Shown: positions 43,007 through 54,751 of the stretch, one piece after another
Numbering within the stretch: the first letter of the stretch is position 1
Layout: each line of letters begins with the position of its first letter
Assembly (NCBI GenBank): GCA_035079385.1
Contig: JAVHKY010000036.1
Location: 558,001 to 622,000 of the forward strand
Origin: Aspidiotus rigidus
Taxonomy: Eukaryota; Arthropoda; Insecta; Hemiptera; Diaspididae
Direction of reading: 5' to 3'
Length of the DNA stretch: 64,000 nucleotides
Notes under the pieces: model-generated
Seen by the model: the letters and a program-made list of their open reading frames with translations, nothing else
What the model was told of the DNA's origin: nothing
The model's database searches: none
Made by a program: the position numbers and the translations under genes

Positions 43007-46000
43007 ATGGGAACGCTATCCGCAGGAGTGGTAAGCAAATATAGTAGCAATAGTTGTAGATATTGATGACAAGCTAGATACCTAAGACTTGATCAGCACT
43101 CTTATATCGTTTATTTGAATTTCTATCTCTGTACATTACCTTACCTCGCATCTTTCAGTTTTGTGATTATCTGATCGTTCCTTGTAAGAAAACTACAACA
43201 ATTAATGTCCTCGAACAAAAAATGTAGTGATTTCATCTAGTTGAAACTCTCAAAGCTGTCTTTCATCTCCAAAATGATTTTTACCGATTATTCTTACCGA
43301 GAATTGATGTGTTACAGATTGCTGGGAACTATTATGCCGTATACGATGCTTATTATCAGCAGGTGGGTGTATTTGACGACTTCTCGGTACAAACACCGAG
43401 ACTTGATATTATTTCAGAAATGATAAAATTCAACTTTTCCTTATTGCGTAGGTTGATCCGACCAATCAAGGAACCGTGGGTGCTATGGAATCCGCGAAAT
43501 TCTTGAAAACGTCCGGCTTGTCAGATATAGTTCTAAGCAAGGTAAGAATATCGTTTTTTATCCTAAAATCGAACGCTCGATTCTTAGCTCTATGTTTATA
43601 AATGCAGATATGGGACTTGGCCGATTCAAACGGCCAGGGCTTTCTCACCAAGAACGGCTTCTTTATAGCTTTGAAACTTGTAGCTCTCGTTCAAGCTGGT
43701 CAAGAACCTTCAGCGACTAATATATCTTTGGATGTCCCGCCCCCCAAAATGGTAACATGGTTTTTCGTTACTATCATCACTAATTGAATTCTGCTTCTCA
43801 TGCTCGCCTATTCTGTTTTATTTGCAGGGTACCGGTGACCAAAGCAGTCTTAACAGTGTGCCCGTGAATACGCCCCCTACTACGAACGACTGGACGATGA
43901 AACCAGCTGAGAAATTAAAATACGAGCAACTATTCGATTCGCTGAATCCTTCTAATGGTTTTATCCCCGGAAACAAAGTTATTATTTTTCTTGAATAAAT
44001 ATGTAGTTGGTAGCATACTCGTTTCCTATCGCCGAATTCCGTGTTGATTTACGCTTGAGTTTGGGAGACCTGTCTTCTGTATAGGAGCTATCTCTAAATT
44101 AAGAGATAGATTTTTAAACGAATCCGTTCCTTAAGGTTACGGCTATCCATCATAAACGAAAAAACGAATACTCCAAGGGGAGAGTAAACAAATGCAAACC
44201 GCAGAAAATAAAAACGAAGGGAGCGCTTTCGGTTAAACAACCATCTTCAAACCTGAAATGAAAGCAACTGACGAACGAATGAGAAGGAAGAGGTATTAAG
44301 ATCGTCCGAACGAGAAATCACGGTGTGAATCATAAACCTGTTCGATCAAGCCATCTTCCGGAATATACGAGTTGAGTATAGTGATACCGTCAGTGTTAAG
44401 GTGACGCAGTATCTCTATATTCTCGAGGGCGATACGTTTACGGTAGGAATTCTCCTTATGGAGGAGCTTTTCGGATCCCTCGCGGAAACTGTGGGCACTG
44501 TTAATCAAATGATCAGCGAAAGCTGACTCCCCTAAGCGTCCCTTCTTCCAAGACTTCAGGTGCTCAGCTACTCTAACTTTCATCTGGCGGCTGGTCTCAC
44601 CAATATAAAAGCCTCCACAATCCTCACATTCCATCTTTGATTAACAGTGGCCACAGTTTCCGCGAGGGATCCGAAAAGCTCCTCCATAAGGAGAATTCCT
44701 ACCGTAAACGTATCGCCCTCGAGAATATAGAGATACTGCGTCACCTCAACACTGACGGTATCACTATACTCAACTCGTATATTCCGGAAGATGGCTTGAT
44801 CGAACAGGTTTATGATTCACACCGTGATTTCTCGTTCGGACGATCTTAATACCTCTTCCTTCTCATTCGTTCGTCAGTTGCTTTCATTTCAGGTTTGAAG
44901 ATGGTTGTTTAACCGAAAGCGCTCCCTTCGTTTTTATTTTCTGCGGTTTGCATTTGTTTACTCTCCCCTTGGAGTATTCGTTTTTTCGTTTAAGATAGAT
45001 TTTTGTTCAAGGGTTTATTAAAGAATTTAGAGGCTAAGGAGCCTGATATTCGCGACTTTGTAGATTTATTTGATGGGTATTTACAAAATTTTAATTCGGA
45101 CAGCACCGTACTTCATTTTTTATTCAAAGAGAAACGGGGCTTGTATCGCGACCCGGACGTACGTCGTTAAATTACTGTGAGGCGGAAAATTTTCTCTTTG
45201 TCGAGCGGGTTTTTGATCGATGAAGGCTGAGTTTATTTTCCGAAATGTAGAGGTTATTGAACTTATTCGTAAATAAATTATTAATCTTCGTTTCAACCTC
45301 ACTGTCCTTTACATCGCAATTGTAACTTACGGAAGCATCATTTGCTAGACTGTATTACGAATTAATTTTCAATGATTTTATCTGGATACGATTTCTTTGA
45401 CATTGCTCCAAGTTCATCGACTTTCGTTTGTTTTTTTTTAGAAGTTTATTGTTTCGCTTATTATGAGGTATTGTTTTTTGACGCCTGTCTCTATTTTCAA
45501 AATATTTACTGCTGAGATGAATTAAAGTATCTTAGCAGAATAATACCTTGCTCCCAGAATTTGAAATGTTTACGTTGTAATGAATGCCTGTAGAATGGTT
45601 AGTTTTGCACACCTGTAAAAGATCAGCGAATGAGAGAATATGGACTGGGTGTTGAAATTTTTTCCCTTATTCTTTATGTAGGTTAGTCGTAAGAACTTAG
45701 GTTCTCATCTAATTCATTCTTTCACGCAGGTCAAAGGTCTACTAATGGATTCCAAGTTACCGGTTGCTACGCTCGGCAGAATTTGGGAACTAGCTGATAT
45801 GGATAAAGACGGAGCTTTAGATCGTCACGAATTCTCAGTAGTAAGCACGAAAAAGAAAATCATGTGGTAAGAAATTATAAAGTCTATAACTGTACAGTCA
45901 TGGTAAATATTTGCGTAGGCGATGCACTTAGTCTATAAAGCGTTAGAAAAATATACGATTCCGTCGTGTCTACCCCCGGAACTCATTCCACCGAATAAAC

Positions 46001-49000
46001 GAAAAGATTCAGTACCTCTAGCGGGTGGCGTTCAAGTGCTTCCGGCTGTTCCTAATGGAGTGCGCTCTGAAACGCCCGTTCTGAAATCGATGACTCCTCC
46101 GCTCACGCAACCAATTATGTCACCGCAAACTGTGCAGTCAATTTCACCTCTGCCCTCTGGAAGCCCTCTAAGACAACCTTCGCTTCCTCAAGTATCGTCG
46201 CCACCGCTCGTTCCTGCTTTTCCGAGCTCGACTCCACCCTTGATACAGCCTGAGCCGACACCTTTGATTCCTTTCGGTGAGGATGCACCGAGCGTTCTGC
46301 CTATGACTGTTTCACCACCGTTGACTACACCTGCAACGACTGCCATGTTTCCAGCAGATGTACGTACATCTCTTTCGCATCCTATTGAAAGACTCCCTCG
46401 TCGCTCAACCTATTTTTTTGTTGTTATAGAATTTATTGTCGCCACCTGAAGAGCCTTGGGTGATAAGTAACGATGAGAAGGTGAAATACGACTCACTTTT
46501 CGAACAAGCTGATCTGGACGGAGACGGTTTTGTATCCGGACACGAAATAAAAAATACATTCCTGAAATCTGGTGTTGCACAACCAGTGCTCGCTCACATA
46601 TGGTTGGTTTCCTTTTTTCTTCCTCTCAGTTCTAAACGCCAATGTTCTGCCTTTATTAATCGCCATTTCGAAACGCAGGGGTTTATGCGATACCGCGGAA
46701 CAGGGTAAATTGAATAATGAACAGTTCGCTCTGGCATTGTGGTTAATTAGTCGAAAATTGAAAGGAATAGATCCACCACCGAAATTAACGCCGGAAATGA
46801 TACCACCTTCGTGCAGGAAACGTTCGGAAACAACGACGAGCGTAAGTTCTGTGAATCTTATAAAGTGCAAAAGTGATTATCCGAATGCTCGACGTAATTG
46901 TTTGTCGCAGGAACCACTTGTCTTCACTAGCCCAGAAGTTGATCGATTGACCAAAGAAATAGATGATTTAGTAAAAGAAAAATTGACTCTTGAAACGAAC
47001 ATCACTCAACGAGAAGCGGATATTAAAATAAAAGCTGGCGAAATAAAAAGTTTACAGGTTAGGATTCTAAAATGGCACGACGTTATTGAAATTCGATAAA
47101 TTTTGTTTAAAATTGTTCGTCGTGATTTTTAGGGCGAATTAGACGCACTAGTAGCAACGTTCAAGCAATTAGAAAATCAGAAAGGAGAAGCTATGAAAAG
47201 GATAAATGACCTAAAGACGCAAGTGAGTCGATTTTACCACTTGTGCTAGTATTTTAGATCACTCTTTATTCGTATCTCTTGTATGATTTGCAATGTAGCG
47301 GCTATGATTTTATTTTCTTGCTTACTATCTTTATTATTTTGCTTTTTTTCCTTGTATGGAATGTTTATTTCATTTTGCAACCCGTAGAATGAGGAATTAG
47401 AAAATCAAGTAAAAGACATCGGTGATAAAGTTGAAGTAGAACAAGAAGAGGTTAGTGCACATTTGTTGCTTTCTTTTCTTCGGTTTTGGATGTTTTTCCT
47501 TTAGTTTTACGATTATCATCTAACTAACGATAACTTTATCTTCTTGTAGGTCAATAAACTGAGGCATCAAACCGAAGAGCAAGAACGAAATCTGAAAGCG
47601 CAAGAGAGCGAGCTAACTAAGAAGAAGCAAGAGTTGGAAGGTTTGAAGCACGAAGAAGCGAATCTGAAAAAGGAGCGTGATAATCTGAAGCAGGAAATCG
47701 ACAATATTACTTCTCAATCGACCGAAACTACGGAAATAATTAACGAAGTACGTCGTGAATCTGAAGAAAAGTCGCTAGAAGAGGAAATAATATCGCGATC
47801 TAATCGTATTTCTCGTTTCCTTTCGTAGATAAGAACGAAATTGATCGAATTGGACGATTTCCAATTACAACTAAAGGAAGCTATATCACATTTAGATTCG
47901 GTACTCGACAGCAAAAACGTCACATCTTTGTCGGAGGTTTACCTGAATGTTGAACCAAAATTCCAGAACGAATCGTATACTTCGTTATTAAACAGAGTTC
48001 TTAAAGTAAGAGACTCCGCCCACAATCCAAACAACCCATGGATTGAGACGCAAAATTTTTGGGGCGCGTAAAAATTCACTTTTTAAAGAAATATAATTCA
48101 GAACGAAATAAAATTTTTTGTACCCTTTTTGGTCAGTTTGAAGGCGCAAATTCATGAGTGGATTGTAGGCGCGCAATCATTAAATCCGCCGCTGATAGAG
48201 ACTTTTACAGGCTCAACAATTTTCCATGGAAAATCGGAATATTATACATAATAAGATGTTTTTGCAATTTAGATCACAAATCCGACGACGGCGAGCGATC
48301 CTTTTGCGGATATGAACAATGAGAGAAGTGGTAGTGCCGATTTTTCAAAGACTGATGCCTTCAAAGATGGTGCGTAAATATTCTAAACCGCTTTTGAAAT
48401 CATTTCCGATTTTCATTTTCATTATTTTTCTCGCAGATCCATTTGGTAGTAAAGATCCGTTCAGCTCGTCAGCGTTTGAATCCAAAGAATCAACGGTGAG
48501 TGACGTAATATGAAGAGTATTGATGTCATCAATTTGAATAATACCCAGCAGTTGCTCTTAACTTTCATATTTTTTCTATTTGTAGGCTGGATTCGAAAAT
48601 GACGGGTTCGCTAATTTTGGATCGCAGAATACAAGTGAGTAGATTCGTGACATAGAGAATATTTGCTGTTGAGAAAGGGTATTTGTATGTGTATTCAAAT
48701 TGAAAATCGATACTTTCTCAAATCCGTAACCTATTTGGAGCCTCATCTTCCTTAAATACCTATGATCATCGTTAAACGCTTTTCAAAGCCTGAGGGAGAG
48801 CTTGCGGGTTCCGGGTTCCCCGCTGCTAGTGCGAAAGTCTCCAAATTTTTTTAACAGGGAACTCGCTATTTGTTTTGTTTGGGGGGGGAGTTCTTGTAAA
48901 ACAGGCGTGTCCACGTTCAACTTTTCTGACGTTATCATTTTCGGATGATAAGACAGAGACTTGGAAAAATTTTGACCAGCGAGCTATAAATGATATGAGG

Positions 49001-51349
49001 GACTTAAACCATTTTTGCCAAGTTGGATTTTTTGCTGGACACCATGCGGTGCATGACAAATTTTTTGAACTACCCGCCTTCCCGCCTTCCTCCCCCTAAA
49101 ATAGGTTCCCTGTTGAAATTTTGATTTCCGAGCTAGGAATTGCTCTATGATGTCATTAGATTGTGATTGTCACGTCACAGGGACTGATTTGTGACTTCAT
49201 CAGATCATGACGTCACAGGGAGTGATTTATGGCGTCAGCAGATCGTGAAGTTATAGTAACCGATCCTTGACGTCCTCAGTCGTGACGTCGTAGGAACTTC
49301 TCTATGACGTCATCAGATCGCAACCTGGAAAATATTCAGGTATTTTTTTCGGAATCAGCGTTGAATTCCACTTTCAAATCAAGTAAGATACGAAAATTTA
49401 GCCCATTTTTAATTTTTGAGAATTTGGTGAATTGGTCGATTTGTGGCTCAATTTGGTCCATAACTCGGCTCAAAAAGTGAAGTCGTAGAAAGTCGGGTAG
49501 GAGCGATTGAGAGACAAATTTCGTAGCTTTAAAGTATACACCTAATATTTCTGTTTTTACGCCAGAACAGGTTTAGTGCTACCTCCCATTTAATTGGTAC
49601 GATATAATGATAGAGAGCTAGGAAAGGGACTTCGAAAAATTTTCGCTCTCGAGCTATACATGATGGAGGAACTGTAAAACTTCTAACTTTCTAATGCGTC
49701 TCCTCGTAAAACTAGTTGTTTCCTACGGAACTGAGAACCTTGCGGGTTCCTCGCTGGCACTGCAGAGTTTGTAGTGGCATTTTTTTCTCACATGTCAGTA
49801 ATACTTTCAACTTTATCCTGGTCTAACACAAGTATGTTTTTCCTCCTCCCCTGTTCGTATTTCTTCTCACTCGTATATGCTCGTTTTGATAATAATCCTG
49901 TGTAGCATGAGTCTCTATGCTCGCTAAAAATTATCCATTTAAATGTATTTTCAGAAAAATCTGATCCGTTTGCCGATAATACGGGAGCGCAATCGAATAC
50001 TCAGGTAAGAAACGAAAGCTCTATTCAATGGGTCGCGTAACCTGTCCGTTTTTACATTTGAATTCCATTCGTACGTAGCCGAAAGAAGATGATCCCTTCG
50101 GTTGTGATCCGTTCGCGATTTTACACGCGCCACCCAGGCCGAGTTCCACCACGACGAGTACATCTAGTCCGATGTTGGCGCGTTCAGAGAGCCCTAGTCC
50201 CGCTCTGCCGCCGAAGAAATGCAAACAACCTCCCCCCAGACCAGCGCCACCGCGACCAGCACCGCCGTCGCTGCCTTCCGGCTTCGATGCCGACTTCGCC
50301 GACTTCTCAGGTTTCAGTCATAAAGTAAGTGCTAGTTTACTATTAAACGTTTAAATACAGATGAAGAATTATTCTTGACTATTTATTTGAAGTTAAATGA
50401 GAGCAGAAAAATCTCACTGATCTTGTCCGTATCTCTTTTGAGAATTAATCAGCCACCTAATCGGCTTGATTGAACCATAAATTACTTTCTTGCCCGACCT
50501 TACAACATCCAAAGACCATCTATTCGAAGAATTATTATTGGGAACGTAAAGACTAATATTTTTTTTCTGTTTTTTTCTTCCGCTACGCTTCATCGCATCG
50601 CTTCTTCAACATTTTTTGTTCGTATTTCATTGCTATCACCTTTTAGTAGTAAAAGTAGTATAATTAGTATTCAGCGATAAGCATTCACTTTTTGTACTCG
50701 TGCATATTTCATTTTTATTTTTGAAATTTTGCTACGTATTATATTTTACAAAGTACCTTACCTTTTCACGTTGTTAATATTGGTCGTTTTAATATTTTTT
50801 ATTTTTATCCTTTCCTCTTTTTTGTTCGCTTCTTTTTTATTTTTGATGCCCGCTTCTTGATTCAATTAGATGGCAGTTTCTTGTAATTTGAGCAACAGCA
50901 ATGCGTACAGCACAGTTAGACGCGACCCATTAGTAGCCACATTGGAGAAGAAGAATGATCCGTTCCGGGATTACCGTTACGACGATCCGTTCGAGATGGC
51001 GGATGAAACTGACACACCCTTGAAACCATCAGCACCTTCGTTGCTGGACGCGAATAGTAACGCGTTCGATCCGTTCGTCAGTAGCGATCCGTTTTCTTGC
51101 ACTCCGACAAAACTCATATCGAACGGTTTGCCCGCATCGCCTGTAATGGCAACGACGTTACCGCTAAAGACCAACGGACCTTTGCCCACAGAAGACCAAC
51201 AATTAGCGTGGGCGACCGCGGAGAGTGTGAGAAGTGAAAAAGAACGACGTAAACGAGCTGAACAGGAGAAAGCAGATATGAAAAAAGCGCTCAAGTTGAG
51301 CAAAGCCGATAGTAAAAAGCGCGGCTACAAGTCTAAAGTGTTTTCGTAG
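43007..51349 (+). CDS. Eps-15: Epidermal growth factor receptor substrate 15 homologue (Eps15)
   Basis: Twenty coding exons give 998 aa: 43007-43030, 43318-43362, 43452-43541, 43608-43751, 43828-43977, 45730-45840, 45919-46359, 46430-46602, 46679-46841, 46911-47057, 47133-47222, 47388-47450, 47550-47747, 47829-48005, 48273-48369, 48437-48495, 48586-48634, 49955-50004, 50079-50324, 50870-51349. Eps15 is an endocytic adaptor. Three EH domains (about 9-100, 115-215, 338-435) bind NPF peptides; EF-hand loops [13 protein letters not shown] and [13 protein letters not shown] are visible. A proline-rich linker, a coiled coil (about 450-670), ten DPF motifs for AP-2 binding (about 675-930) and a C-terminal ubiquitin-interacting motif ([14 protein letters not shown]) follow. 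Phases agree throughout. The donor of exon 5 (gttatt) is weak. Intron 5 carries a PLE insertion and intron 17 a Helentron-like one. AATAAA lies at 52831 and 52884. Confidence 0.95.
44104..45004. mobile_element. Palindromic Penelope-like insertion in Eps15 intron 5
   Basis: Two PLE 3' parts lie head to head. The minus-strand half (44634-44296) encodes [20 protein letters not shown], then [11 protein letters not shown] and [12 protein letters not shown]: a GIY-YIG endonuclease of 112 codons, intact apart from its start. The plus-strand half (44637-44992) repeats the C-terminal part and 3' end. Arms of about 350 bp (44156-44507 and 44637-44991) are nearly identical, separated by 129 bp. A perfect 12-bp direct repeat, agatagattttt, flanks the unit (44104-44115 and 44993-45004), consistent with a target-site duplication. 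The near-identity of the arms implies a recent event. There is no RT domain. Confidence 0.9.
48852..49115 (+). mobile_element. Short Helentron-like element in Eps15 intron 17
   Basis: It begins ttttttaacagggaactcgc and ends aaaataggttccctgttg, the inverted partner of the start. The centre has a single diverged copy of the acttggaaaaattttgacc monomer and the phrase ggacaccatgcggtgcatga, comparable to ggacgg/cgcacggcaaat in the larger copies. It lacks the 3' hairpin of copies 1 and 2. The following 49120-49330 contains several 'tgacgtcatcagatcgtga' type phrases repeated about five times. Confidence 0.55.
49125..49330 (+). repeat. TGACGTCA-rich degenerate repeat in Eps15 intron 17
   Basis: Phrases such as atgatgtcattagattgtga, gacttcatcagatcatgacg and atgacgtcatcagatcgcaa recur at intervals of 40-60 bp. 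The palindrome tgacgtca is the CRE core, but the setting is a degenerate intronic repeat, so I do not claim regulation. Confidence 0.5.
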
Positions 51350-53430
51350 AATGATACATGAAGTTGATACAAATGCTGTTCATTTCGTTCGGAAAAGAGG
51401 AATCAAGTAACTTACAACAGTCTGCGTACAAGACGTGCTTTATATTGTCATACGGGACGTTAATACAATTTTTTTCTTGCAATTGATAATCAAAAATCAA
51501 ATCAATCGATATCGCTTTAAGCAGTAAGTGTGTCAAGACTATGAGACTTGTCGGGTTTCACGTTGTGTAATGTGATACAGAAAAAGGTAACTCCAAAGGA
51601 TTTTTTCGTTTAGGGTTGTTATTAAGTAGAATGTGAGATGAGAACTAACAAAATTGGTTAACAGTTACCCCGCCTTTTTCTTTGCACTTCCTCCTTTCCT
51701 CAGATATCAAGACAATAATCCTTGGCGCGTTCGCATCACAAACTCAGAACACCACTATCGAGTACGTAATGAGAAAAACTCTTCTCTCCTAAGAACCATG
51801 TCTTCTGTCGAAAGTTATACTTAATACTGTGCGTGTATTTTGAATTAAGAAAATCTATGATTCGCGTTTTGAGATGTTCATTTTCTTCCTTCTTATTTTC
51901 CTCCCTGTTACCATTTAAGTATTTTCATTCTTGTTACTTGTGGACTTCATCTTATTAGTTGAGTGTATCGTTCATTATTCGGTGTATTTTTTGTTTATTA
52001 GTGTTTCCAATTACTCTTTTCGTTAATGCTATTAAAAACTTCAGTTATTCATGTTATAATATTTATACATAATATTCTTTAGTATTTTGTATTTCCAGCG
52101 CTATCTTGTTGAATATATTTACGGTAATGATTATTAAAAAATAATATTTCATGTATTCATCGTATTCTAATTAATTTAATTTGATAATATTTATGCATTA
52201 TTATATGTATTGTTCTGAATTACTTCTATGAGAAGTTTTGTATTAATTATTATACGCGTATGAGATACGGAATTTTCTAAAAACTGCAATCAGTAATTTT
52301 GATCTTATTGAACGATAAATATTCTAAAAAAATTTCATATCATTTACAAATATTTTTCGATTTTATGGACGTTGCGTTGTGTGCCAGACTTGAGAAAAAA
52401 GTGTACATGTTGAAGGTATGGATTGAATACCTCATCATCGATACTAGTCTAATTGTCGAAGCAAAGGTGGAGCGCTGATGCAGTTTTAAAAATTCAAATT
52501 TTAGTCATTATTTTTCATAAGATTTTTTTTTTCTTTTGTATTTATTACGTTTTACGATATTATGAATTCACGTGTAGTATTGTTCGCTTTTCCGTTATTT
52601 TATGAAAACATCTGAAAGAATTGGAAGTTCATCTTCTTGCTTAGAGCGATCAGACGTAGTAGAGTAAATTATGTAGTTACAAAAACTCAAAATATTATTT
52701 GTTGGATTAAATGATAACAGACTTGGTCCCGGATGTAATTTGCAGTGTTCTCTGTGACATTTTTCACTAGAGTCTGCTATCGTAGGTTTACCGAATTTTA
52801 GTTGCTCTCAAGCACACAATACGATAAATTAATAAAGAATTTAGGCAACATTCTTCTTTGTATTGTGTAAAGTATCCATTGGCAATAAATTATATGATGA
52901 TCGTTCTCTATGTATTGAGTCGCCTAATTTAATTATGTCTCGACCTTCGGCTCTGCTATGCGGATAAATACTTATGGACTATTCATGATAGACCGGATTT
53001 TTTGCTTTTTAATCGGAAAAACTGGCTTGTAGAAAAATTACGATGTCTGTTACGAAAAACAAATGAGTATGAAACGTGAGTGACATTTAGAATAGCCTCT
53101 TATGAAGGAAAAAGTTGGACCTATATGCCTAAATAATTTTGAGGAGTAGCATAAACTTGGGTATCATGGTATGGAAGACTTCTTCAACCTTCTTCTACAG
53201 TGCTGGTAATGAAATTTGAAAATTTTCACTAAAAATACACGAGAAAGATCTGATGAAACTTCGTTCGTGAGTGATTCTTAGACAATATTTCATTTTTTAA
53301 AAAATTACTCTGAAAATTATCGCGGCGGAAAATCTGAAGCGAGAGTTGCTCTGCAAGCTTCAAAGATGTTCAGCACGCGAAAAATTAATCACAGGAGAGA
53401 GTGAAATTCTCCACGTCTAATGAAAAAATT
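51350..53430 (+). other. Eps15 3' UTR and AT-rich intergenic DNA
   Basis: There are no frames of note. AATAAA signals lie at 52831-52836 and 52884-52889, which would make a 3' UTR of about 1.5 kb if used. I see no RNA gene. Confidence 0.5.
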
Positions 53431-53437
53431 GACCACG

Positions 53438-53977
53438 ACAATAGTCCACGGTGACAGAATTGTAATGACATGGAAATACTTTGCGTTGTCGTGGGTCTCG
53501 AAAATTCAATTTGCCACAATTGAAGGAAAAAATTGTCCACGACTGAAGAATTCTAACGGCGTGGAAACACTTTTCTTCGTTGTGAGTCCCAAGAAATCTG
53601 GTCCTCTACCTCCTACTGGATTGAATATTGACCACGACAAAAGAATTAGAACTTGGACACTACTTTCCAGATGCCTATTTTTCACCTGGAAATACAAATA
53701 CAGGTGGACAATAGTCCACGGTGACAGAATTGTAATGACATGGAAATACTTTGCGTTGTCGTGGGTCTCGAAAATTTAATTTGCCACAATTGAAGGAAAA
53801 AATTGTCCACGACTGAAGAATTCTAACGGCGTGGAAACACTTTTCTTCGTTGTGAGTCCCAAGAAATCTGGTCCTCTACCTCCTACTGGATTGAATATTG
53901 ACCACGACAAAAGAATTAGAACTTGGACACTACTTTCCAGATGCCTATTTTTCACCTGGAAATACAAATACAGGTGT
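53438..53977 (+). repeat. Tandem duplication, 270-bp unit x 2
   Basis: 53438-53707 and 53708-53977 are almost identical; the only difference I saw is attcaatttgcc versus atttaatttgcc. The unit contains several gtccacg/cgtggac phrases (acaatagtccacggtgacag, attgtccacgactgaagaat). Frames on both strands simply repeat with the unit. Confidence 0.9.
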
Positions 53978-54751
53978 TCAAAAAATCCGGTAGAGGACTT
54001 GGAAGAATTACGACTTTAAAAAAAAAGGAGTACTTGGGAGAATTGACCAACACATGTTTGGTGGCAAACTAGAAAATCGTTGACCCCCGGGCTACATGGG
54101 AAAGAGATACATGCAGAATTTTCGATTATGGAGCTCAAAAAGCAGACTTGGAAAAATTTCAACTTTCAGAAAATTGCGCCCCTTAAGCTCTTTAAAAAAG
54201 AAGGCTGCTTGATGAATTTGTCATCACCGAACTACATACATGAAATAGTGTATCCTGGGGTGGACTCGAACAACTCCGCTTTCCCATTCAATTCTTAATA
54301 CCTGAAGCAATTTCCTCCCATAACTTCCCACATTATTGTTCGAGTGTGCAGAAAAAATAGATTATTGTGAAGTTGATAAATCATCGGTTGAGCTATTCCA
54401 GCGACAAATTGATTCTTCAATCTCGTCAGGACAAAATATAGACCGTAAAAATGACGAAAATTCCTCATTCAACATAATGTCTTTCACTGATTAAGAATTC
54501 TGGACTTGATGAACCATCCATCGGCCAGGTTTCTTCGCGTCGGGATGAGAACTCGTCAGCCTTCTAACGATCTATTAGAAAAATTGCGACAAACGTAGTG
54601 AAAGGAACGAATACAATTCCACGTAAAAATAAAACGACCTTCATTGTCACTTAAAAAATATTCGGGGCATTATGCAGGGCTTTTCGATGGCATAAAAATA
54701 ATAAAATTAAATTACAACAAGTAAATACGGAGCACAGCATCGAGTAATTTA
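53978..54751. other. Intergenic stretch with dispersed monomer fragments
   Basis: ggacttggaagaattacgac (about 53996) and agacttggaaaaatttcaac (about 54144) are single copies of the motif found in the 45-bp array at 9911. No gene is visible between the convergent Eps15 and TRAIP genes. Confidence 0.45.

Noticed and set aside
50021..50224. Minus-strand frames opposite Eps15 exon 19
   Set aside because: They are shadows of the proline-rich coding exon on the other strand.
53420..54019. Pairs of repeated ORFs on both strands
   Set aside because: They arise from a 270-bp duplicated non-coding unit. The two strands are open equally and no motif is present.
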